64,000 nt of DNA, taken from positions 1-64,000 of the forward strand of contig JAFXZT010000147.1 of assembly GCA_017541145.1 (NCBI GenBank). Reading direction: 5' to 3'. The stretch comes from Bacteroidales bacterium (lineage in GTDB: Bacteria; Bacteroidota; Bacteroidia; Bacteroidales; UBA3824). The first letter of the stretch is position 1, and every line of letters starts with the position of its first letter. Made by a program: the position numbers and the translations under genes. The notes beneath the pieces are model-generated. The model made no database searches. It was not told the origin of the DNA and saw only the letters and a program-made list of their open reading frames with translations. Below are positions 1-7,232 of this stretch, one piece after another.

Positions 1-75
1 CTGTCCGAAATATTTTGTAATTTTGCCCATGGTAACATGTTTTTGTTTAGCAACTGAAAGTTACCAAAAAAAAAC

Positions 76-105
76 GGGCTGCCTATTATGGCAGCCCTAT
101 TTTTA
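76..105 (-). terminator. Intrinsic terminator downstream of the S41 protease gene
   Basis: An 8-bp perfect stem (GGGCTGCC at 76-83, GGCAGCCC at 90-97) has a 6-nt loop. Read on the minus strand it is followed by a long T tract (complement of 65-74), so it ends the sirtuin/S41 transcript. T-rich sequence on the other side lets it work from the plus side too. Confidence 0.85.
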
Positions 106-148
106 TTCGATTTTTTATTTTTCTCGGACACCAATAATTATTTTTTGT

Positions 149-1774
149 TCACTTTGAGGACGAATCTTTTCCGCTGAGATATTGGTAATATTCTGACGGA
201 TTGTTTACTAATTGCAGTGCTGATTGATAATCTTTGTCGTTGATATTTAAGATTTTACGACATTCGTTCTTGTCAAAGATATAATATGCAAAACGCGATT
301 TTATTTGTTTTTTCATCAATTCTTTTGTGTTTGGTTTTTGTACGTTTTGTTTGAATTCTTTTGTTGTTACCTTTTGACATTTTGAGGTGTCGGTTTCGCA
401 ATAGCTGCGAAGTTGTTCGAGTATTTCTTCCGTGATTCCAAATCTGCTGTTGAATGTGCTGAATTTGCTGTATTCTTTTAGCATTTTGAATTTATTGTTG
501 TTGATAAATGTTAGAACAAAATTGTCAATAGCCCCGGTTTCTATCCAGTTTGGCCAAAAATCCGGAAGTGTTACTGTATCTTCCGGCACAAACATATCGG
601 GCGAAATTCCGCGTTTTGAGTACAATTTGCGGTGATGTATGATGCTTTCGTAAACAGTAGAATCGTTTATTATCATCTTGTCTTCGTGAAGATTTTCGCC
701 GATAATTCGTCTGTTGTTTAGCTCGTTGAAATATTCATCAAAGTTGCCGGGTTTGTAAGGTTTTTGTATGCAGCGTCCGGCGGGGGTGTAGTATTTGGAA
801 TTTGTGATTCTTATCTGTGAGCCGTCGTTCAGGTTGATAATCTGTTGTACCAAACCTTTGCCGTAGCTTCGTCTGCCGATAATTACGCCGCGATCCCAAT
901 CCTGAACAGCTCCGGCTATTACTTCGCTTGCTGAGGCTGATTTTTCGTTGATTATTATGCAGATACGGCTGTTAACGAGCAACTCTTTTTCGGTGGAAAA
1001 ATAGCTGTGGTCGTCCATGTGTTGACCTCTTGCACTTAGCATCATGATGTTCGGTGCAAAAAAATTGTCACAAATTTCAATACAACTTGATAATATGCCG
1101 CCCGGATTGTCTCTAAGATCGAGTATCAGGTTTTTTCTGTGTTTCTTGTTGAAACTGTTGATTATTGTATTAAATTCGTTGGCAGTAGATTGTGAGAACC
1201 TTGTGATTCTCATGTAGATAGTACTGTCGTTTGGCGCATAATATGATTCTATGCTGTTGTTTTGGATGTCGTCTTTGAAAATTGTAACGGATTTTACTTT
1301 GTTGTTGTCTTTTATTACACCCAAAACAATGCTGTCTTCATCGTTTTGTAGTATGATATTGTGAACATCCATGTAGTTGAGAAGATGTCCCGAAACTTTG
1401 TTGCGTCCGATATAATCAATTTTCGTAAACGGTTTGATACCGGCTTTTTCGGCAGGGCTGTTCGTTTTTACTTTTATTATTGTCATCGAATCGTTGAACA
1501 TCCTGAACTGAATTCCAATTCCGGTATAATGTGCGGTAAGTTTTTTTCTATCCTCTTCGGCTTCGTCTTTGTTACGGTAAACTGTATGCGGGTCCAGTCG
1601 CTCAAACATTGTTTTTATCGTCTGTTCCACCAGTTTGTGTTCGTTGATAGTGTCCAAATAAATATTTGTAATACTATTGAGCACTTGCTCCAATTTTTGA
1701 AGCTCTGCCGGCTGTTGGGCGTTACAATTGAGTGAAAAAATTAATAATATGCAAGCTATGCTTATTTTGTGCAT
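149..1774 (-). CDS. S41 family C-terminal processing peptidase, exported
   Basis: 541 aa. Residues 1-20 form a signal peptide (hydrophobic core, then NCNAQ), so it acts in the periplasm or at the outer face of the inner membrane. A PDZ domain covers about 82-165 and the S41 catalytic domain about 175-340. The Ser-Lys dyad of the Tsp/CtpA family is visible as S281 (in SASASEV) and K306 (in SYGKG), with the conserved D292 between. Such proteases trim or degrade exported proteins from the C-terminus. The start is the ATG at 1774, 5 nt behind the sirtuin stop codon, so the two genes are probably co-transcribed. The last 200 residues are variable; substrate unknown. A second, longer S41 protease lies at 40827-42962. 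Confidence 0.93.
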   Translation of the reverse strand: MHKISIACILLIFSLNCNAQQPAELQKLEQVLNSITNIYLDTINEHKLVEQTIKTMFERLDPHTVYRNKDEAEEDRKKLTAHYTGIGIQFRMFNDSMTIIKVKTNSPAEKAGIKPFTKIDYIGRNKVSGHLLNYMDVHNIILQNDEDSIVLGVIKDNNKVKSVTIFKDDIQNNSIESYYAPNDSTIYMRITRFSQSTANEFNTIINSFNKKHRKNLILDLRDNPGGILSSCIEICDNFFAPNIMMLSARGQHMDDHSYFSTEKELLVNSRICIIINEKSASASEVIAGAVQDWDRGVIIGRRSYGKGLVQQIINLNDGSQIRITNSKYYTPAGRCIQKPYKPGNFDEYFNELNNRRIIGENLHEDKMIINDSTVYESIIHHRKLYSKRGISPDMFVPEDTVTLPDFWPNWIETGAIDNFVLTFINNNKFKMLKEYSKFSTFNSRFGITEEILEQLRSYCETDTSKCQKVTTKEFKQNVQKPNTKELMKKQIKSRFAYYIFDKNECRKILNINDKDYQSALQLVNNPSEYYQYLSGKDSSSK

Positions 1775-1779
1775 TTATG

Positions 1780-2517
1780 TTAAAATATTTTGTTGAGTAA
1801 TTCTGTCAACGCGGTACCGGCTTTTTCTTGTATATAGATATCGGTAACGGTATGAGTGTAGGCTGAATCTTTGGGATTGATTTCTATGATTTTTGCGCCG
1901 TGCTGTTTTGCGATTGTCGGAACGTAGGCAGCGGGAGTTACTTCGCCTGTTGTGCCAACCACAAGTACCACGTCTGCTTTTTGGGCGTATTCAAACGATT
2001 TGTTGTAAGCTAACGACGGTATCCCTTCTTCAAAAAATACGAAATCAGGTTTCAAAACGCCGCCGCAATCGCATTTTGGCGGCAAATTTTTGAGGTTGAC
2101 ATCGCCGCTGTTGAATTTTTTGCCGCACTTTGTACAAACCATTTTGTCAAGTGTTCCGTGAAATTCGTAAACATTTTTGCTGCCGGCTTTTTGGTGGAGA
2201 TTATCGATATTCATGGTGATTACAGCTTTTAGCAGACCTTCGGTTTCCAATTTCGCCAAAGCCTTGTGAGCTGCATTGGGATCCGATTTGCCCCAATAAT
2301 CGTAAAAAATCTCTTTAATATCTTTCCATGCGGGACCGGTTTCTTTATAAAATCTACTTAGAGACAATACATTAGGATTGTATTTCGACCACAATCCGCC
2401 TTCGCCTCTAAAAGAAGGAATTCCGCTCTCTACACTGATTCCTGCGCCTGTAAACGCTATCAGGCATTTGGCATTTTTTATGAGTTCTGCCGCTTGGGTT
2501 AATATGTCTTTGTCCAT
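1780..2517 (-). CDS. SIR2-family NAD-dependent protein deacylase (sirtuin)
   Basis: 245 aa from the ATG at 2517. Sirtuins remove acyl groups from lysine using NAD+. Visible are the NAD-binding GAGIS motif (24-28) with GIPSFRG, NIDNLHQKAG (103-112), the catalytic His in EFHG (H120), zinc-binding cysteines C128, C131, C149 and C151, and VVGTTGEVTPAA near 187-198. The usual TQNID motif reads TMNID here, so the Gln next to the NAD site is Met. The frame can be extended upstream to a TTG at 2553, adding 12 Lys/Asn-rich residues, but the ATG fits sirtuin N-termini better. It is the first gene of a two-gene unit with the S41 protease, driven from 2619-2626. Confidence 0.92.
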   Translation of the reverse strand: MDKDILTQAAELIKNAKCLIAFTGAGISVESGIPSFRGEGGLWSKYNPNVLSLSRFYKETGPAWKDIKEIFYDYWGKSDPNAAHKALAKLETEGLLKAVITMNIDNLHQKAGSKNVYEFHGTLDKMVCTKCGKKFNSGDVNLKNLPPKCDCGGVLKPDFVFFEEGIPSLAYNKSFEYAQKADVVLVVGTTGEVTPAAYVPTIAKQHGAKIIEINPKDSAYTHTVTDIYIQEKAGTALTELLNKIF

Positions 2518-2618
2518 TTTTTTGTGCTGTTGTTTATTTATATTTATATTCAATTCATATTGCTTGTGCCGTGATTTTTTCTATAAAAAGCGCGGTTGAT
2601 ACGTTTGCAATTATTTGG

Positions 2619-2626
2619 CAAAGATA
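2619..2626 (-). promoter_or_regulatory. Bacteroidota-type -7 box for the sirtuin/S41 operon
   Basis: On the minus strand this reads TATCTTTG, matching TAnnTTTG. It lies about 100 bp before the sirtuin ATG and is arranged back to back with the map promoter at 2722-2729. No clear -33 TTTG was found. Confidence 0.7.
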
Positions 2627-2721
2627 CAATAAAATCCTTTATTAAGGGTTGACTAACTGAAAATATATTATAATTTATTAAAAAAAAAACATTGAAATTA
2701 TCAAATTAGATTCTTTTTAAG

Positions 2722-2729
2722 TATCTTTG
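2722..2729 (+). promoter_or_regulatory. -7 box for map
   Basis: TATCTTTG (TAnnTTTG) 55 bp before the map ATG. It forms a divergent promoter pair with the minus-strand box at 2619-2626. Confidence 0.75.
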
Positions 2730-2784
2730 CAAACTGTAAAAAACACGCTTTTTATTAGTTAGTAGCAAAAAAAAATTCATCATA

Positions 2785-3639
2785 ATGATATTTCAAAGGA
2801 AAAATTGGGTTGTGCCCAAGGGACAAGAGCCAACCGAAATGGATAAAAAAGTTTTGTATTGGCAAAACAAAGGAAAACTTGTTCCGCGTCGGGGGCTTAT
2901 TCTTACACCCGGTCAGATAGACGGAATCAGACAAGCCGGCGTTATCAACACTGCAATTCTCGACCTTGTTGGTGAAAAAATTCATGCCGGGATGTCAACC
3001 GCCGAAATCGATAAACTTGTTTACGATTATACCATATCTCACAATGCTACACCGGCATGTCTCGGTTACGAAGGTTTCCCGAAAAGCTGTTGTACTTCAA
3101 TCAACGAGGAAGTTTGTCACGGTATTCCTTCCGACGATATAATTCTTGAAGAGGGCGATATCATAAACGTGGATTGTACTACAATTCTCAACGGATATTT
3201 TGCCGACGCATCAAGGATGTTTATTATCGGCAAAACCACTCCTGAAAAAGAAAACCTTGTAAGAGTTGCCAAAGAATGTCTTGAAGTCGGCATGAAAGCA
3301 GCAAAACCGTATTCATTTGTCGGCGATATCGGCAATGCAATTCAGACCCACGCACACAAAAACGGTTGTACAGTAGTTCGTGATTTGTGCGGACACGGTG
3401 TCGGACTAAAATTCCACGACGAACCCGAAGTGCTTCATTACGGTCGCAAAGGTACAGGTATGTTGCTTGTTCCGGGAATGGTTTTTACAATAGAACCGAT
3501 GGTAAATTTGGGTGATTGGCACGTATTTATTGATGCCGACAACAATTGGACTGTAATCACAGAAGACGAACTTCCGTCAGCTCAGTGGGAACATACATTT
3601 GTAATGACGGAAAATGGTGTTGAAATTTTAACACATTAA
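2785..3639 (+). CDS. map: Type I methionine aminopeptidase
   Basis: 284 aa. It removes the initiator methionine from nascent proteins. All five metal ligands of the family can be placed: D130 (in INVDCTT), D141 (in GYFADAS), H204 (in GHGVG), E237 (in TIEPMV) and E269 (in QWEHTF); H112 matches the substrate-binding His. The first 35 residues are an N-terminal extension relative to the E. coli enzyme, containing NWVVPKGQEPTEMDKKVLYWQ-like sequence up to VPRRG, seen in a subset of bacterial type I enzymes. Start is ATG 2785 behind a good -7 box, and a hairpin terminator follows at 3663, so it is probably monocistronic. Confidence 0.95.
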   Translation: MIFQRKNWVVPKGQEPTEMDKKVLYWQNKGKLVPRRGLILTPGQIDGIRQAGVINTAILDLVGEKIHAGMSTAEIDKLVYDYTISHNATPACLGYEGFPKSCCTSINEEVCHGIPSDDIILEEGDIINVDCTTILNGYFADASRMFIIGKTTPEKENLVRVAKECLEVGMKAAKPYSFVGDIGNAIQTHAHKNGCTVVRDLCGHGVGLKFHDEPEVLHYGRKGTGMLLVPGMVFTIEPMVNLGDWHVFIDADNNWTVITEDELPSAQWEHTFVMTENGVEILTH

Positions 3640-3662
3640 TTATATTTCTTTTAATCATATTA

Positions 3663-3709
3663 AACGCAAATTCAGAGCTTTTTTTCTTTGGATTTGCGTT
3701 TTTTTTTTG
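3663..3709 (+). terminator. Intrinsic terminator after map
   Basis: AACGCAAAT (3663-3671) pairs with ATTTGCGTT (3692-3700), followed by an uninterrupted T run to 3708. The 20-nt loop is T-rich. Confidence 0.8.
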
Positions 3710-3729
3710 ACAGAAATTATACTACATCC

Positions 3730-3758
3730 TTGTTTAACTTATTTTTTGTATATATTTG
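3730..3758 (+). promoter_or_regulatory. Promoter of the GNAT gene at 3786
   Basis: TTG at 3730-3732, 18 bp, then TATATTTG at 3751-3758 (TAnnTTTG). The ATG is 28 bp downstream of the -7 box. Confidence 0.75.
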
Positions 3759-3785
3759 CAGTCAATTAAAAAGTAAAAAAATCAA

Positions 3786-4232
3786 ATGAAAATAGAAATT
3801 GCAACCAAAGAAGACGTTCCCGAAATTTTGGAACTTCAGTACAAAGCCTTTTTACCTGTGGGCGAAGCACTTAATTGGCTTGATGCACCAAATCTGAAAG
3901 AAACGTTGAGCGAGGCATTAGAAGACTTTCCTAAATTTACAGTTTTGAAAATGGTTGATAACAACGGCAAAATTATCGGTTCAGTGCGAGGACAAGTAGA
4001 AAACGATTCCTTGTACGTCGGACGGCTTATGGTATTGCCGGAATATCAGCGAAACGGTTACGGTCGGATACTTTTGCACAAAATACAAGATCTTTTGCCG
4101 CACAATCGCGTATGGCTCAGCACGTGCGGCGATATGAAAAGTTCGTTTTCATTTTACGAAAGAGAAGGTTTCAAGACATTCAAAACCGAGAAATTAGAAA
4201 ACGGATTTTCATGGGTTTCAATGGAAAAATAA
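3786..4232 (+). CDS. GNAT family N-acetyltransferase
   Basis: 148 aa, the length of a single GNAT domain. It starts with the typical beta1-alpha1 pattern (MKIEIATKEDVPEILELQ). The acetyl-CoA binding motif A is clear around 78-95: SLYVGRLMVLPEYQRNGYGR, with the Q/R-x-x-G-x-G/A loop as QRNGYG. The C-terminal half, with FSFYEREGF, matches the family. It transfers an acetyl group from acetyl-CoA to an amine; the substrate cannot be read from sequence. It has its own promoter and a terminator shared with the converging gene at 4321, so it stands alone. Confidence 0.9.
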   Translation: MKIEIATKEDVPEILELQYKAFLPVGEALNWLDAPNLKETLSEALEDFPKFTVLKMVDNNGKIIGSVRGQVENDSLYVGRLMVLPEYQRNGYGRILLHKIQDLLPHNRVWLSTCGDMKSSFSFYEREGFKTFKTEKLENGFSWVSMEK

Positions 4233-4270
4233 TAAAAATCGGAATTTTAAGTTTCGTGATTTTTTTCATA

Positions 4271-4309
4271 CCACGAAAAACTTTGAAAAAAATTCTGAAT
4301 TTTTCGTGG
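4271..4309. terminator. Shared terminator between convergent genes
   Basis: CCACGAAAAA (4271-4280) pairs perfectly with TTTTTCGTGG (4300-4309). The arms are rich in A on one side and T on the other, so the hairpin can end both the GNAT transcript and the minus-strand transcript that stops at 4321. Confidence 0.65.
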
Positions 4310-4320
4310 TTGAAAAAATT

Positions 4321-4818
4321 CTAATTCTCTTGAATAGATTTTATTGACGGCAAAACTGTTTGGTACACAATATTTTTAATCTTATTTTTGTAAGTGATAT
4401 TGTAGTAAAGGATGTTTAAAGGAAAAGTTTGAGCCGCTTTTGCCGTTAAAAAACCAAAAATCATTCCCATTGCAAGTCTTTGATTTTCAACATTATCAAA
4501 ATATACACCTTCCAAAAGTTCGGTGGCTTGATCATGGCTTTCCACTTTGTCGGAATCAAAATCGGTTCCGTTGACAGTATTTTTAATAATATGAACCATC
4601 AAATCTTTCATTGCGTCCTGATTTTCAACGGTATAAACTTGCACAAAAATTGCGAAATCCTGACTTTCAGCTATCCATGAATTGTCGTTGGTGGATTTTA
4701 CTTCCAAACCTTTCGGACCTGAAAATTTGATACCGTGACCTTCGTCGGTATAAATTTTTTGTGCGTTGGAAACTATTGCTACTAAGGCAAATAGCATTAT
4801 AAATAATATTTTCTTCAT
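4321..4818 (-). CDS. Exported protein of unknown function (165 aa)
   Basis: I do not recognise a family. A signal peptide is clear at 1-19 (MKKILFIMLFALVAIVSNAQ, cleavage near SNAQ). The mature part has alternating hydrophobic and charged stretches suggesting a compact beta-rich domain (GIKFSGPKGLEV, FAIFVQVYTV, ILYYNITYKNKIKNIVY). It lies 8 nt behind the lipoprotein gene at 4827-5333 in the same direction and is similar in length and pattern (a GI-x-aromatic start, central W, an aromatic beta strand near the end), so the two may be diverged duplicates. Probably the second gene of a two-gene operon. Confidence 0.75.
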   Translation of the reverse strand: MKKILFIMLFALVAIVSNAQKIYTDEGHGIKFSGPKGLEVKSTNDNSWIAESQDFAIFVQVYTVENQDAMKDLMVHIIKNTVNGTDFDSDKVESHDQATELLEGVYFDNVENQRLAMGMIFGFLTAKAAQTFPLNILYYNITYKNKIKNIVYQTVLPSIKSIQEN

Positions 4819-4826
4819 CTTTTTGA

Positions 4827-5333
4827 TTATTGTTTTATTAGTTCAATACTTTTCAATACAACGTTTTTTGCCGTTAGTTCAGTGTCTTTTGTGTAAGAAA
4901 TTGTGAAAAAAAACAAATATCCGGTTTCTTCGTGACTTGGTTCTGCAACACCAAAAATCCAAGAAATACCCTTTCCGTCGCCGGCTCCCATTGTGTAAAT
5001 GCCGGTAAGTGAATTAGTTTCAAAATTTTCGATGTTTTGATTTGTGATATTTATTTTTTTATTGATTGCGATTTGTTGGGTTTTGTCGTTCAGGATTTTC
5101 ATAAAATTTGTGTTGGAATCCAAATCGTCGTAATCTATTTTTTGAATTAGAAAACCCAAATCATCCCAAAAAACGTTGTATAATTCGCCGTCGTTGTCTT
5201 TTACATTTACGTTTTCAAAACCGTCGTAAGAGATTCCGATATTTGGGCAATCGTAGTGATGAATTTCGTGATTTGCGCAGCCTGCAAATATCATAGTGGC
5301 TGTCAACAATAAAAGTGAAGTTATTTTTCTCAT
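4827..5333 (-). CDS. Lipoprotein of unknown function (168 aa)
   Basis: The N-terminus is a lipoprotein signal with lipobox FAGC, the lipidated cysteine at position 19, followed by NHEIHHYDCP. No known domain is recognised. The mature part (about 150 residues) looks like a single alpha/beta domain and resembles the neighbour at 4321-4818 in overall layout. Gene spacing of 8 nt suggests co-transcription. No canonical -7 box was found upstream; the nearest is TACTTTCA on the minus strand near 5404-5411, one mismatch from consensus. Function unknown. Confidence 0.75.
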   Translation of the reverse strand: MRKITSLLLLTATMIFAGCANHEIHHYDCPNIGISYDGFENVNVKDNDGELYNVFWDDLGFLIQKIDYDDLDSNTNFMKILNDKTQQIAINKKINITNQNIENFETNSLTGIYTMGAGDGKGISWIFGVAEPSHEETGYLFFFTISYTKDTELTAKNVVLKSIELIKQ

Positions 5334-5705
5334 TATTTTGTTATGTGTTTCTGCTGCAAATTGTTGTAAATCTTTGTGTTATGTTGTTGACTTTTATTGA
5401 ATGAAAGTACAAAAAAATACCGGAACAACTTTTAAAGAAATTGCTCCGGCGCAAAATTATAAATTTAATTTTTAATTTTCAAGAATTATATATAATTCTC
5501 AGACGTACAATTTGTTGAACTGCGAATAGGTTAATCAACAAATTTTTGCATTATTAGAAAATAGTGTAAATTAAACAATTGTATAGATTTGTAATTCTTT
5601 GCGAATTTATATATTATAATTCAAATAAAAAAATAAATTTTGTTATATATACTGTTTTTCCATATTTTTTCCGTAATTTTGCCTATCAAAATCAAATAAT
5701 AAATA
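5334..5705. other. Intergenic region with three inverted repeats
   Basis: No gene is seen in these 372 bp. Three inverted repeats cluster in the left half. CCGGA..TCCGG at 5420-5449 extends to 9 pairs with one A-C mismatch and has an A run at 5412-5418, so on the minus strand it looks like a terminator. AGAATTATA/TATAATTCT at 5482-5499 is a perfect 18-bp palindrome. AATTTGTTGA (5509-5518) pairs with TCAACAAATT (5535-5544). A TAGATTTG at 5584-5591 is a second possible plus-strand -7 box before the flippase promoter. Confidence 0.5.
5674..5681 (+). promoter_or_regulatory. -7 box for the flippase gene
   Basis: TAATTTTG (TAnnTTTG), 24 bp before the GTG start codon at 5706. Confidence 0.75.
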
Positions 5706-7148
5706 GTGGATGAAAATCTGAAAAATACGGCTGCAAAAGGTTTGTTTTGGGGAGGAATCAGCAACGTCACCCAACAATTGTTAAACCTTTGTTTTGGAAT
5801 TTTCCTTGCCAGATTGCTGGATGTCAGCGATTATGGCATGGTTGGGATGTTAACAATTTTTTCCGCACTTGCCAATGCCATTCAGGAAGGCGGTTTTCGT
5901 TCCGCGATCACCAACAAAAAAGATGTAACTGACACCGATTACAATGCAGTGTTTTGGACAAGTTCCGGAATTGGTGTTTTGCTTTATCTTACACTTTTTT
6001 TTACAGTTCCGTATATTGCTGATTTTTACAATACTCCCGAACTTGTAGGCTTGGGACGGTTTATGTTTTTGTCGTTTTTGTTCAGCAGTTTGGGCACGGC
6101 GCACAATGCCTATTTGTTTAAAAATCTCAAAGTGAAAGAGATGTCAAAAAGTACACTTACGGCATCTTTGATTTCGGGAATAGTAGCATTAACAATGGCT
6201 TTCAACGGTTTGGCTTACTGGGGAATAGCGGCGATGAATGTGGTTTATGTTTTTGTAACAACCGTGATGTTTTGGTTTTTTTCGCTGTTCAGACCAAGTT
6301 TCAATATCTCTCTAAAACCGGTTGTTGAGATGCTGCCGTTTTCTATTAAATTGTTGATTACCATTATATTCCAAATACTTAACGACAACTTTTTCAACGT
6401 ACTTTTGGGGCGTTTTTATTCAAAACACGATGTCGGAATTTACACTCAGGCTTACAAGTGGACAAATATCGGTACTCAGACAATTTCGCTTGCTATCGAG
6501 AATGTTATGCAACCTGTTTTGGCAAAATCCGACAAAAGCAGATTGTTACAAGTTTTCAACAAATTGATGCAAACCACGGTTTTTATTTCGTTTCCGTGTA
6601 TGTTCGGACTCGGACTTATTGCGCCAGAATTTATTGAAATTACGATAGAAAACAAATGGGCAGAAAGTGCTGATTTGATGACAATTCTGTGTATTTGGGG
6701 CGGATTTTTCCCGTTTGCAAAACTTTTTCAGAAACAGATTTTGAGCAGCGGACAGTCAGGAGCATTGATGTTTTGCGTGATTGTTACATGTATTTTACAA
6801 ATTATAGTTGTTTGTTTCTCGTTTGAATACGGTATCAAGGTTATGACATCGATTTATGTAGCTGTAAATCTGTTGTGTATGGGATTTCTTTACTATTTTG
6901 TACATCGAATCAACGGCGTTACAATCAAAGATATTTTTGTGAACATCATGCCGTTTTTTGTTTCGGTTTTGATTGCGCTTTTTGCAGCGTATTTTGCAAG
7001 TAGCGTGTTTAGCAATATTTATGTAAAACTCGTGATAAAAATTATTGTAACAGCATCGGTTTATTTTTTGATGTTGAAACTTATGAAATCTGTGGTATTA
7101 ACTGAATCGTTGGAATTTGTTAAATCGTTGATTGTCAAAAAGAAGTAA
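5706..7148 (+). CDS. Oligosaccharide flippase (Wzx-like, MOP superfamily)
   Basis: 480 aa. The N-terminus (AAKGLFWGGISNVTQQLLNLCFG, then ARLLDVSDYGMVGML) is characteristic of the polysaccharide flippase branch of the MOP superfamily (WzxC/TuaB-like), and hydrophobic segments run through the protein, consistent with 12-14 membrane helices. It would move lipid-linked glycans across the inner membrane. The start must be the GTG at 5706: a stop codon lies in frame at 5700-5702, and the nearby ATG at 5710 is out of frame. It stands alone, between a tailed promoter region and dnaX, away from the glycan block at 18.6-25 kb. Confidence 0.9.
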   Translation: MDENLKNTAAKGLFWGGISNVTQQLLNLCFGIFLARLLDVSDYGMVGMLTIFSALANAIQEGGFRSAITNKKDVTDTDYNAVFWTSSGIGVLLYLTLFFTVPYIADFYNTPELVGLGRFMFLSFLFSSLGTAHNAYLFKNLKVKEMSKSTLTASLISGIVALTMAFNGLAYWGIAAMNVVYVFVTTVMFWFFSLFRPSFNISLKPVVEMLPFSIKLLITIIFQILNDNFFNVLLGRFYSKHDVGIYTQAYKWTNIGTQTISLAIENVMQPVLAKSDKSRLLQVFNKLMQTTVFISFPCMFGLGLIAPEFIEITIENKWAESADLMTILCIWGGFFPFAKLFQKQILSSGQSGALMFCVIVTCILQIIVVCFSFEYGIKVMTSIYVAVNLLCMGFLYYFVHRINGVTIKDIFVNIMPFFVSVLIALFAAYFASSVFSNIYVKLVIKIIVTASVYFLMLKLMKSVVLTESLEFVKSLIVKKK

Positions 7149-7199
7149 AAACATCACTCAAAAACGTTTCAAAAATTTCGTAATCAGCGAAAAAAAAAT

Positions 7200-7207
7200 T
7201 AAATTTG
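7200..7207 (+). promoter_or_regulatory. -7 box for dnaX-recF
   Basis: TAAATTTG (TAnnTTTG), 25 bp before the dnaX ATG. Confidence 0.7.
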
Positions 7208-7232
7208 CTATCTGTAAACAAGGTAAAAAATC

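Noticed and set aside
18..30. TAATTTTG at 18-25 could be a plus-strand promoter giving a short RNA ended by the hairpin at 76-97; alternatively ATG codons on the minus strand at 38 or 30 could open a gene leaving the window to the left.
   Set aside because: Only about ten codons are visible and the -33 position is at or beyond the window edge; neither reading can be supported.
2518..2553. Longer sirtuin start at TTG 2553.
   Set aside because: Adds an Asn/Lys-rich stretch unlike sirtuin N-termini; ATG 2517 preferred.
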